From an uncultured Candidatus Saccharibacteria bacterium (GTDB taxonomy: Bacteria > Patescibacteria > Saccharimonadia > Saccharimonadales > CAMLKC01): a stretch of 14,110 nucleotides of DNA. The stretch spans positions 1 to 14,110 of the forward strand of contig CAMLDM010000021.1 in the NCBI GenBank assembly GCA_946479025.1, given 5' to 3'. The notes under the pieces were generated by a model. The model saw only the letters and a list, made by a program, of their open reading frames with translations. It was not told the origin of the DNA and searched no databases. Below are positions 1 through 9,141 of this stretch, piece after piece. Made by a program: the position numbers and the translations under genes. Position 1 is the first letter of the stretch. Each line of letters opens with the position of its first letter.

Positions 1-683
1 CCAACGGTGAATACGTCGCTTGCGGTGTTTTGCAGTTGCATCAGGTTGCCGGTGCCGGTTTTGTTGATGAAGATGCTGCTGGTGTTGCTGCTAGCATCCG
101 TCTGAACTCCCTGGGCCAGTTGCACGAACTGGTCGGCCGTTTTACCTTCGAGCTGGCCGGAGTTGATGGCGTATGGCGTAGCGGTCAGGCGTTTCATCGG
201 CAGCATTTCGCCGTCGTCGCTACATGGCGACGTGCCGAATGAGGTACAGCTGCTTGAGCTGCCGGCGACGTTCATGGAAAGGAACAGTGTGCCTTGGTTC
301 CAGTCGACGCTCGTGCCAAACGGATTAATCGAGCCGAGGCTCACCGAGAAGAAACCATTCTTCACGTCAACGCCGTCGGTACCTCCGTTATTGATGTACG
401 TTTCGGTCCACTTGAGCGATCCGCCTGGGTCGCCTGCGGCCGTGCCTGTGCCATCCTGGTACAGCTTGAACTGGATGTTGTAGTGACCATCAGGAACAAC
501 GGCGCCCGTGCTAGTGAGTAGGCGGCCATTGAAACTGATCGTCTTATTCGTGCTTGGCGTTGCCAAGGCGGCATGGGCGAAAATAATCGTTGTAGTTATA
601 GCAACGACCATTGACGCTAGCACTGCAAGCTGCAGCACGTGACGACGTTTAAAACTAGTGGGGAGGTGGCACCACATATTCAT
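1..683 (-). CDS. Secreted fibre-like surface protein, N-terminal part (runs off the window)
   Basis: About 227 residues are visible and the C-terminus lies beyond base 1. The start is the ATG at 681-683; a second in-frame ATG at 675-677 is equally usable, and neither has a convincing Shine-Dalgarno. A basic N-region (residues 11-15, FKRRH) and a hydrophobic stretch near 17-38 end at A-L-A (39-41), a signal-peptidase I-like site. The mature part opens with the motif SFNGRLL..TG..VPDG.YNIQFKLY (about 50-75), which I recognise from large CPR surface proteins with phage-fibre-like repeats. A conserved KRLTATPYAINS-type segment and the repeat-like GNLMQLQNTASDVFTV at the visible end fit the same family, where many short beta repeats and often a fibre/S74-like C-terminus follow. 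Role: probably a cell-surface adhesin or fibre; the substrate is unknown. It is divergent from the ATPase operon. Confidence 0.8.
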   Translation of the reverse strand, partial: MNMWCHLPTSFKRRHVLQLAVLASMVVAITTTIIFAHAALATPSTNKTISFNGRLLTSTGAVVPDGHYNIQFKLYQDGTGTAAGDPGGSLKWTETYINNGGTDGVDVKNGFFSVSLGSINPFGTSVDWNQGTLFLSMNVAGSSSSCTSFGTSPCSDDGEMLPMKRLTATPYAINSGQLEGKTADQFVQLAQGVQTDASSNTSSIFINKTGTGNLMQLQNTASDVFTV

Positions 684-762
684 ATTTTTGTTTCTATATC
701 TGTTTTTTGATGTAGAAATGTTTGTTTGCCAGTGACGTGTGGTGCCATCAAAAGCTAAGGCA

Positions 763-792
763 ATTCTACCACAAGCGTAATGAAACTGACAA
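763..792 (-). promoter_or_regulatory. Promoter for the minus-strand fibre-like protein gene
   Basis: Read on the minus strand, TTGTCA (792 to 787) is followed by an 18-base spacer and TAGAAT (768 to 763). The -10 is preceded by TGG, making an extended -10. The predicted leader is about 73 bases. Apart from the two divergent promoters and small dyads, I see nothing else in intergenic region 684-918. Confidence 0.55.
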
Positions 793-849
793 GATATTAG
801 GACAATAAAAACCGGAGGCTATGACGGTGATTTTTTTGAATAAAATGGT

Positions 850-865
850 CTGGAGCACATTCCAG
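850..865. promoter_or_regulatory. Small dyad over the -35 region of the ATPase operon promoter
   Basis: CTGGA, six bases, then TCCAG form a perfect 5-bp inverted repeat immediately upstream of the extended -10. It covers the place where a -35 box would lie. It could be an operator half-site pair, but a 5-bp dyad can arise by chance. Confidence 0.25.
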
Positions 866-868
866 TTA

Positions 869-877
869 TGGTATAAT
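869..877 (+). promoter_or_regulatory. Extended -10 promoter of the F1-like ATPase operon
   Basis: TGGTATAAT is a perfect -10 hexamer (872-877) with the TGN extension. No good -35 is visible at 16-18 bases upstream, as is usual for extended -10 promoters. Transcription should begin near 884. A perfect 5-bp dyad with a GCAA loop (TGAGC-GCAA-GCTCA, 877-890) spans the expected start site and could be an operator, or a 5' hairpin if initiation is earlier. No other promoter is apparent before 7277, so this probably drives all seven genes. Confidence 0.6.
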
Positions 878-918
878 GAGCGCAAGCTCACAAGGGGGAG
901 CCGGGAGATAAACAAACA

Positions 919-1758
919 GTGAAGCTACCGAGAATTGTCTTTGGCTTGGCGGTTACCGTTGCTATGGTCGCAGCGGCCTGTTTGCCGGTGTCCGCGGTAA
1001 AGTACGGCGGCGGAAGTGCTCAGGGGTACGCCGCCGACACCCGGCTCGACACGGGGACGATCGTACAGCTTACCGGCAAGGATTCAAACAAGGTGATGCC
1101 CTCGAGTCAGGAGCAGCTGCAAAATATGTTCGGCGTGACAGTCGATCGTAACCAGTTGCCGGTAACAGTGTCGCAAGGACTCAAAAACGAAGTATTCGTG
1201 GCGGTTTCAGGCACATATAACGTGCTGGTCAGTACGCAGGGCGGCGAGATTGATGCTGGAGATTATGTAACGCTTTCGTCGATTGACGGCATTGCCATGA
1301 AGGCCGGTACCGAGGAAAAAACGGTGTTTGGCCGGGCTGCCGAACCGTTTGATGGCAAAGGCGTGACGCTCAGCACGGCAACGCTCAAAGACAGCTCCGG
1401 CAAAACGAACAAATCAGTTGCGATCGGCTCGATTCCGGTCACCATCGACATCCGGCACAACCCCAATAAAAAAACCACGAAGGCAGATTTGCCACCGTTT
1501 TTGGAGCGAGTGGGTCTTGCTATTGCGGAAAAACCAGTCAGTCCGATCCGTATTTATCTGAGTATTGCCATCATGTCCATCTGTGTCATTGCGGCCATCG
1601 CCATCGTGTACGCCGGTGTCCGCAGCGGCGTGATCTCGATCGGCCGTAACCCGATGTCGAAAAAGTCGATTTTCCGCGCACTTATTGAAACGATTCTCAC
1701 TAGCCTGTTGATTTTAATAATCGGCCTGTTTGCGGTATATTTACTATTGAAGCTATAG
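919..1758 (+). CDS. Ectodomain protein with c-subunit-like TM hairpin; candidate membrane partner of the F1-like ATPase
   Basis: 279 aa. The GTG start has GGGAGA 10 bases upstream; an in-frame TGA at 877 and no upstream ATG support it. A signal peptide (1-26) ends V-S-A. An extracellular part (27 to about 205) contains a beta-domain signature also common in CPR fibre proteins (GDYVTLSS at 114-121, then GIAMKAG at 124-130). Two TM helices follow, about 209-232 and 251-277, joined by a short polar loop with G-R-N-P at 242-245. Predicted topology is ends outside, loop inside. That topology and the RNP loop resemble the F-type c subunit, whose loop carries R-Q-P. E257 in TM2 lies 12 residues after the proline, whereas the E. 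coli c carboxylate lies 18 after. First gene of the operon, in the slot where a/c genes normally sit. C21 in VAAAC is a poor lipobox. The c-like assignment is inference; existence of the gene is secure. Confidence 0.75.
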   Translation: MKLPRIVFGLAVTVAMVAAACLPVSAVKYGGGSAQGYAADTRLDTGTIVQLTGKDSNKVMPSSQEQLQNMFGVTVDRNQLPVTVSQGLKNEVFVAVSGTYNVLVSTQGGEIDAGDYVTLSSIDGIAMKAGTEEKTVFGRAAEPFDGKGVTLSTATLKDSSGKTNKSVAIGSIPVTIDIRHNPNKKTTKADLPPFLERVGLAIAEKPVSPIRIYLSIAIMSICVIAAIAIVYAGVRSGVISIGRNPMSKKSIFRALIETILTSLLILIIGLFAVYLLLKL

Positions 1759-1781
1759 GCAGATAGGGCGGGGCAATCGGC

Positions 1782-2549
1782 GTGGGATTATTTCATCACA
1801 AACAACAATTACAAAACACATCATCGGATGACGATACTTCTGACGGGATTCCCGCGACCGAGAAGCATTTTTTTGATGAATATTTTCGCGAGGAGCTGCG
1901 TAACCACGGCCGCTGGTATTTTGAGCAGGTCATCAATGAAAACGGCGATCTTTTCAAGCAGGATCTCGAAGCGACCGTGGAGCAGGTCAACGCCGGGCTT
2001 GAAGAGCATGTTACCAAGCGGCTCGACGATGCCGTAGAGCAAGTCGACACATATCTGAAAGAACACGTTACCAAGCGCCTGAACGAGCAATTTGCCGAGT
2101 ACGACAAAACGATAAAAGACGCGCAGGATGCGGCGCTTGAAACCATGACGACTAGCGCGCAGGATTTGAAAGAGCAGCACAAACAACTCAGCAAAACGCT
2201 GCAAGAAAACGTAGCGGATCAGAACGCGATCCTTCACGACGCATTCGAGCAAAACAAATCGCACATTACGGCGATGAACGATGCGCAGGAGGCGGCGCTG
2301 CAAACGCTGAAACATAGCGTGCAGAGCCTGCAGGAACAATACCAGGAACTCAGCACGACGTTACAAAAAAGCATTGCCGACCAGCAGGAAATGATGGTCA
2401 AGACGTTTGAGAATAACATGGCGCAGGTGGTCGAGCATTACATATTAGGTGCTTTGGGCGAGCAGTTTGATTTGAAGTCGCAGCTTCCGTCGATCATCAA
2501 GCAGCTCGAAGACAACAAGCAGGCGATTGCGGATGATATGAAACTATGA
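1782..2549 (+). CDS. Repeated coiled-coil protein, probable b-like peripheral stalk without a TM segment
   Basis: 255 aa, GTG start with a weak G-rich site upstream; it begins 23 bases after the previous stop. Residues 1-22 are polar and disordered-looking. From about 60 to 215 the sequence is charged and heptad-rich, with two tiers of tandem duplication: a 19-residue unit (66-84, 85-103, both containing EHVTKRL) and a 54-residue unit (113-166, 167-220, both beginning DAQ-D/E-AAL). The C-terminus (about 212-255) resembles the end of F-type b subunits (VEHYILGALG followed by a short helix). No signal peptide, TM helix or lipobox is present, whereas a normal b subunit is about 160 aa with an N-terminal TM. 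It occupies the b position immediately before delta, so I infer a long soluble stalk or linker. It overlaps the next gene by ATGA (2546-2549). Confidence 0.75.
   Translation: MGLFHHKQQLQNTSSDDDTSDGIPATEKHFFDEYFREELRNHGRWYFEQVINENGDLFKQDLEATVEQVNAGLEEHVTKRLDDAVEQVDTYLKEHVTKRLNEQFAEYDKTIKDAQDAALETMTTSAQDLKEQHKQLSKTLQENVADQNAILHDAFEQNKSHITAMNDAQEAALQTLKHSVQSLQEQYQELSTTLQKSIADQQEMMVKTFENNMAQVVEHYILGALGEQFDLKSQLPSIIKQLEDNKQAIADDMKL
1977..2090 (+). repeat. Tandem 57-bp coding repeat (2 copies)
   Basis: Copies at 1977-2033 and 2034-2090 encode two 19-residue units beginning VEQV and carrying EHVTKRL. They are in frame inside the coiled-coil gene. The DNA copies have diverged, so this is an old duplication kept at protein level. 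Confidence 0.8.
2118..2441 (+). repeat. Tandem 162-bp coding repeat (2 copies)
   Basis: Copies at 2118-2279 and 2280-2441 encode two adjacent 54-residue units of the coiled-coil protein, aligning without gaps (DAQDAALETM versus DAQEAALQTL at the start, and shared SKTLQ/STTLQ and ADQ positions). The duplication lengthens the predicted coiled coil by roughly 8 nm if fully helical (inference from 0.15 nm per residue). Confidence 0.8.
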
Positions 2550-3070
2550 ATGAGCCTGAAGTCAAAGAAAAAACCTACACCGATTTTGTATTGCCGCCGA
2601 GCGTCATAAGCAAGCTTGATGTCTCGCGCCTGCTAAGTGAAGCCGAGCGGGTCGACAATGAACTGACGACAGCTTCGGTTCGTGCGGAAGCGGGAGGAGG
2701 CGAGCAGCCTACACCAAGGATGTCCGGGCCGCTGGCTGACTTTTTGGGGCAGAACCAGCTTGGCTTTAGCAGTAATCAAGAGCGTAGCGAACTGATAAAA
2801 CAACTGCGCCTTCTTAAAGATAACGTGCCGGTTATTCACATGACGTTCGCCACGGAAGCGGACGGTGAAAGTCTGCAGCAACTGGCCGGCTGGTTGCGCG
2901 GATCGGTGCATCCGCAGGCGGTCATTGCGGCGGGTGTGCAGCCGGCGCTGGTAGCGGGCGTGTATCTCAGGACGCCTAATCACGTGCACGATTTCAGTTT
3001 GCGTACGGCGCTTAAGGGTGGCCGCGGACTGCTAGTAAAGGATCTGGAGGCGCTTCATGGAGAAAGCTAG
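2546..3070 (+). CDS. atpH: F1 delta-like subunit with atypical N-terminus
   Basis: 174 aa, ATG start overlapping the previous stop (ATGA). The C-terminal part (about 94-170) matches the F-type delta C-terminal domain: VIHMTFA, then HPQAVIAAGVQPALVAGVYLRT and HDFSLRTAL, the equivalent of the family's DPSLIGG...R.G..V.D.S.R..L pattern. The N-terminal half (1-90; including LPPSVISKLDVSRLL and DNEL, then a Gly/Pro-rich linker) does not look like the six-helix bundle with which normal delta binds alpha. It lies directly before alpha, as delta does in standard atp operons, and its end overlaps the alpha start by 14 nt, implying translational coupling. Role inferred: connects the stalk-like coiled coil to the alpha/beta head. 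The subunit assignment rests on the C-terminal pattern and synteny. Confidence 0.72.
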   Translation: MNEPEVKEKTYTDFVLPPSVISKLDVSRLLSEAERVDNELTTASVRAEAGGGEQPTPRMSGPLADFLGQNQLGFSSNQERSELIKQLRLLKDNVPVIHMTFATEADGESLQQLAGWLRGSVHPQAVIAAGVQPALVAGVYLRTPNHVHDFSLRTALKGGRGLLVKDLEALHGES

Positions 3071-4648
3071 AGTGTTCCAGTCGTTGGTTGATAAGGGCAA
3101 TCCTGTCGGTGAAGTCATCGGCATCGACTCGTTCATGGTGCAGGTAAAAGGCCTGCAGCCGACCAACGTGCATGCGACAGTTCGGTTTGAAGATGACACC
3201 CGCGGATATGTCCACCAAGTTTTGGAAGACCACGTGGTGATCATGAAGCTTGATCCTTCGGCGCTGCATATCGGCGTGGTGTGTGTTATCGAGGGGCGCG
3301 ACATTATGGTGCCGGTGGGCAAGAATTTCATCGGCCGTGTCATCAATATATTCGGCGAGCCGATCGATGGCAAAGGCGCGATTACGGCCGACCAAGAATG
3401 GGACGTTTTTCACCCGGCGCCGATGCTGTACGAGCGCGAGCTGCTCGACAAGCCGGTTGAAACGGGCGTGACAATCCTCGATCTTGAGTACAGCTTGGCG
3501 CGTGGCCAGCGCATGGCGATGCTCGGAGACAGCAAGGTTGGCAAAACGGCGCTTGCGGCGCAGGTGGCGATTAACCAGAAAAACACCGATATCACCGTTA
3601 TTTACGTACTGATTGCCAAGCGTCAGCATGACGTGGCGGAATTGGTGAGCAACCTCGAGAAAAACGACGCGCTTAAAAAAGCCATCGTTGTTGTTACCAA
3701 CTCATTCGAGTCGCTGATCCTCACTTACTTGGCGCCATATGTTGGTGCCGCGCACGGCGAATATTTCTGGCACCAGTGCAACATGGACACGCTGATGATT
3801 TACGATGACCTGACGGCGCACGCCCAAGCGTACCGCGAAATTTCGCTGATCGCCGGCGTTTCTCCGGGCCGTGACTCGTACCCGGGCGACATGTTCTACA
3901 CGCACTCGAGTTTGCTTGAGCGCGGCGGCAAAACAGAGTCAAACCACGCCAGCCAAACGCTGCTTCCAATCGTCTACGCGCCGGGCGGCGACATTACTGC
4001 ATATCTACCGACCAACATTATGTCTATTACCGATGGTCAGTGGATTCTCGATGCTCAGATTTTCAAAGATACCATGCGTCCGGCGGTCAGTACGGGACTA
4101 TCCGTGACGCGCGTTGGTGGCGTTGGTCAGAACAAGCGCCAAAAAGGACTTGCCGACCAACTAAACCGCACGCTTTCCGGCTATCGGACGGCCGAAGAAT
4201 ACGCGCACTTCGGTACCGAGCTTAGCCCGCAGGCGCAGGCTGATTACGACAAAGGTAAGGTGCTTTTCAAGCTCATGAACCAGGCGATCGGCGAGATTTA
4301 CAGCTTTGCCGAGCAACAGTTTTTGATGAGTATCGTACTTGGCAGCAGTCCTGAAGAAATCATCAACGTTGAGAAACTGAAAGAAAAAGTGCACGAGTAC
4401 GCGTCGCAGCTGGAAGAAGACAAAGACATGAACGGCAACTTCGATGAACTCGCCGCGGCGCTCAAGGCCGAAGTAATGACGATCGACGAAGTAAAGAAAG
4501 CGGCCATAGAAAAGGCGGCCAAGATCGAGGCCGAGAAGAAGCGCCAGGCTGATGAGGCTGCCGCTGCGGCTGGCGGAGATGCTCCTGCTGCGGATGCTAA
4601 GCCGGCGGAAGGCAAAAAAGACGAACCTGCAAAAGAGGAGAAAAAATA

Positions 4649-4649
<1 letters not shown>
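3057..4649 (+). CDS. atpA: F1-type ATPase alpha subunit with Ala/Lys/Glu-rich C-terminal tail
   Basis: 530 aa; ATG start with GGAGG (3046-3050) 6 bases upstream. Clear F1 alpha: beta-barrel domain (about 18-95), P-loop GDSKVGKT at 157-164, Walker B LMIYDD at 246-251, GRDSYPGDMFYTHS near 271-284, and arginine finger R352 in SVTRVGG, which would complete the beta catalytic site. The usual alpha P-loop is GDRQTGKT; R and Q are replaced by S and K (159-160). The N-terminal segment before the barrel is about ten residues shorter than in E. coli; that segment normally contacts delta, consistent with the atypical delta here. From about 473 there is a roughly 58-residue Ala/Lys/Glu/Pro-rich tail not found in ordinary alpha subunits. 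Cytoplasmic. The stop overlaps the gamma start by one base (TAATG). Confidence 0.97.
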
Positions 4650-6962
<2,313 letters not shown>

Positions 6963-6963
<1 letters not shown>

Positions 6964-7277
6964 TGGCGGACGAAGCGGCAAAACCAGAAGCGGCTGAAGC
7001 TGAAAAACCAGCTGCCGCGCCTGACGGCAAGCCGGTCATGGCGGTGAAAGTCTACGCACCATTCAAGGTATATTTTGAGGGCGAGGCGCATAGTGTCAGC
7101 GCCGTCAACGACGTTGGACCATTCGACATCCTGCCGCGCCACCATAACTTTCTATGCATGTTGGTTCCCTGCACCTTGGCCATTCATACGGCTACCGGCG
7201 AACGCAAAACGATAAAAATTCACCGCGCACTCATGCATGTAAAAGCTGACCGCGTCGTCGTATTCGTCGACGTTTAA
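6963..7277 (+). CDS. atpC: F1-type ATPase epsilon subunit lacking the C-terminal helical domain
   Basis: 104 aa; GTG start overlapping the beta stop (TAGTG), with a strong AAGGAGG (6950-6956) 6 bases upstream. An internal ATG at 7038 lacks such a site, so the longer form is preferred. Residues 26-104 form the epsilon N-terminal beta-sandwich (MAVKVYAPFKVYFEGEAHSV, then DVGPFDILPRHHNFL and a final VKADRVVVFVDV). The protein ends there: the two-helix C-terminal domain that inhibits hydrolysis in many bacteria is absent. Residues 1-24 are an Ala/Glu/Lys/Pro-rich extension similar in composition to the alpha tail. Last gene of the operon; its stop overlaps the stop of the converging surface-protein gene, and no intrinsic terminator is visible. 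Confidence 0.92.
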
Positions 7278-8293
7278 CCAGCTACAAAGTAATCAAAGGC
7301 GAACGACCGGTTAGCCGTCGGCGGATTGTTAGTACACAAACTGAAGCTGCTGGTATCGCGGTCAACATAGTAATTCATTGAGCCTGCCGCAGAGCCGACA
7401 GGACTAACAATGACGCGCGGCGTCTTAGGGAATGGCTGCCGGAAACTAACCTTTACGATACATCCCGCGCCAGACGGATGGTTGCCGGAACTGAGGTTTA
7501 TTGATCCTGAAGTGTCCGATCCGTTAACCGATGCCGAACCGCCACTGCCAAGAATACCGGCTCCAATGAACGAACGTCCTGGCGGCGTGCCGGTAAAGCT
7601 GAGGTGGTTGGGAAGCTGCAATGTGCCGCTGCCACTCAAAATCAGCTTAGTGACGGTAAGTTGTGAGGCGGTGACGGCGCCATTTAGCGTCGTTGTGCCG
7701 GCAACGCTCAGGTCTTGCAAGGTGGTATTTCCTTGGACGGCGGTGTCCGTGGCAACCTGCAAGTTGTTGATTTGAGTTTTGCCAAGGTTCGACTCGCCTG
7801 AAATGGTCAGGCTTGGCCCCTGGATGCTGCCGCCGGTCTGGAAATCACCCGCCACGTTCAGGTTGCCGCGCATGAGCGTGTGTCCCGCGATAATGGCGTT
7901 GCCCTGAATAGTAAGCGTCTGCGAGGTGTTGCCCACCGACGCGTCGGTATTGGCGAGCTGTTTTAGGGATTCTGCGGTCAGTTTTTGGCTTGAGACATTT
8001 GAAGCCGGCGTCCCTTTTGTGGTGTTGAGGTAATTGACTACCGAGTAAACGCCACCGATCGCAACTAGCAACCCAAAGCCAAGAAAGTACACGTTTACCT
8101 TATGGAAGAATCTCTTGACAGGCGACATCTTCTTTTTGGCGGACAGCTCATCAGCCGGGATATCTTCGGTACGCGTGGTCTGTTCCTGTTCAAGATCGTC
8201 AGGGGTACGACTCAGCGCATCGGCCGGCGCCTGCTGCTCATCTTTCGGTGCCTGTCCGTCGTTTGTTTCAGAGGTGTTCTTGTCAGAATCCAT
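7274..8293 (-). CDS. Single-TM surface protein with beta-repeat stalk and fibre-type C-terminal domain
   Basis: 339 aa; ATG at 8291-8293 with no evident Shine-Dalgarno. Residues 1-60 are an acidic, Gln/Asp/Glu-rich cytoplasmic tail followed by basic KKKMSPVKRFFHK. One TM helix lies at about 66-88. Residues 126-225 hold short Gly-spaced repeats (LTIQGNAIIAG, NLNVAGDFQTGG, LTISGESNLG, TLQDLSVAGTTTLNG) that suggest a beta-helix or fibre shaft. The C-terminus (about 275-339; VKVSFRQPFPKTPRVIVSP to FAFDYFVAG) is a beta domain I recognise from CPR fibre-like proteins. It contains cysteines C278 and C320. Topology: N-inside, fibre outside. Role unknown; adhesion or wall attachment are possible. It converges on the ATPase operon with a 4-base stop overlap and is divergent from the next gene. 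Confidence 0.85.
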   Translation of the reverse strand: MDSDKNTSETNDGQAPKDEQQAPADALSRTPDDLEQEQTTRTEDIPADELSAKKKMSPVKRFFHKVNVYFLGFGLLVAIGGVYSVVNYLNTTKGTPASNVSSQKLTAESLKQLANTDASVGNTSQTLTIQGNAIIAGHTLMRGNLNVAGDFQTGGSIQGPSLTISGESNLGKTQINNLQVATDTAVQGNTTLQDLSVAGTTTLNGAVTASQLTVTKLILSGSGTLQLPNHLSFTGTPPGRSFIGAGILGSGGSASVNGSDTSGSINLSSGNHPSGAGCIVKVSFRQPFPKTPRVIVSPVGSAAGSMNYYVDRDTSSFSLCTNNPPTANRSFAFDYFVAG

Positions 8294-8373
8294 AATGTTG
8301 TGTTTTTTCGGTTATGTTTACGTCTAGCTTACTACACTTGTGCGGGCTGCGCCAGTTGTGTTTTGGCGTGCCA

Positions 8374-8400
8374 TAGATAATAATAAGCATAAAGCTTATG
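8374..8400 (+). promoter_or_regulatory. Possible -10 and start-codon palindrome before the 247-aa secreted protein
   Basis: TAGATAATAAT (8374-8384) is -10-like and ends 13 bases before the ATG at 8398. No Shine-Dalgarno lies between, so the mRNA may be leaderless or nearly so. CATAA-AGC-TTATG (8388-8400) is a perfect 5-bp dyad ending exactly on the ATG. No convincing -35 is seen. The divergent gap 8294-8397 holds nothing else I can support. Confidence 0.35.
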
Positions 8401-9141
8401 CGAGAACGAAGCCTGTGGAGATACATAAAACCAGTATTGCTAGCGGTAGCAATTGTTTGCTGCGCGGCACCGGCGGCACTGGCCGAAACGTCCAGCTCGA
8501 GCCACTACCAGGTGACCGAAACCGAGTTTGGTGCTACCTCAACGACGCAAAGCTGCTCGGCCGCGTATTGTGCCAGGGCGTCGATCGGCGACATGACGGA
8601 AGGCGGCAAAAGCAAAAGCACCGGCAGTACGGCGCAGTTCGGCACGGTGACGGACAGCGAGCCGCTTCTAGAAGTGATCGTGGATCCGGGCGATTCGAAC
8701 CTCGGCGTACTTAGCGCTGAAAGCACGGCGTATAAAACAACAAGTATCCGGATTCGTAGTTATCTAAGCAGCGGTTACACGCTGCAGATCGTGGGCAATC
8801 CGCCAAAGTACGGCGGTCATACGCTTAATGCGCCAAGTACGCCAACATCGGCGCTGCCAGGCACCGAACAGTTCGGCATAAATGCCGTTGCCAACACCAC
8901 GCCGAACGTTGGCGCGGACCCACTTCAGGTTCCATCTAGCCAAACAAGTTTTGGTGTTGTGGGCGATGATTACAAAACGCCAAACAAGTTCAAATACGTC
9001 AGCGGGGACGAAGTCGCGCGCAGCGACAGCGAATCCGGGGAGACCAATTACACCATCAGCATGATCGTAAACGTGGCCAACAATACGCCGGCCGGCCACT
9101 ACTCGGGTGATTTTTCGGCGGTAGTTGTACCGGTGTATTAG
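8398..9141 (+). CDS. Secreted surface protein with WxL-like C-terminal module
   Basis: 247 aa. A signal peptide (1-29; basic MRERSLWRYIK, hydrophobic core, A-L-A cleavage) supports the ATG at 8398. The mature N-part (HYQVTETEFG..., C53 and C58, then IGDMTEG, about 36-68) resembles a CPR family of secreted beta proteins starting with NYQL-type repeats. The C-part shares a module with the 358-aa protein encoded at 11635: residues 146-175 match 261-290 of that protein at 21 of 30 positions, and 191-207 match 302-318 at 12 of 17. The end (NTPAGHYSGDFSAVVVPVY) has the pattern of the last strands of WxL-type domains but lacks the tryptophan. No TM anchor follows, so it is secreted or held by other surface proteins. 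Its stop overlaps that of the converging gene. Confidence 0.85.
   Translation: MRERSLWRYIKPVLLAVAIVCCAAPAALAETSSSSHYQVTETEFGATSTTQSCSAAYCARASIGDMTEGGKSKSTGSTAQFGTVTDSEPLLEVIVDPGDSNLGVLSAESTAYKTTSIRIRSYLSSGYTLQIVGNPPKYGGHTLNAPSTPTSALPGTEQFGINAVANTTPNVGADPLQVPSSQTSFGVVGDDYKTPNKFKYVSGDEVARSDSESGETNYTISMIVNVANNTPAGHYSGDFSAVVVPVY

Noticed and set aside
919..981. Lipoprotein signal in the 279-aa membrane protein
   Set aside because: VAAAC at 17-21 lacks the usual Leu at -3, and a signal peptidase I-like site (VSA) follows five residues later. It cannot be fully excluded.
1796..2339. Long minus-strand reading frames opposite the coiled-coil gene
   Set aside because: They are shadows of a strongly patterned coding sequence with heptads and protein-level repeats. 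Their translations are Arg/Cys/Ser-rich with no ribosome site or recognisable domain.
7038..7277. Shorter epsilon starting at the internal ATG
   Set aside because: There is no Shine-Dalgarno before 7038, whereas the GTG at 6963 has AAGGAGG at ideal spacing and overlaps the beta stop like the other junctions.
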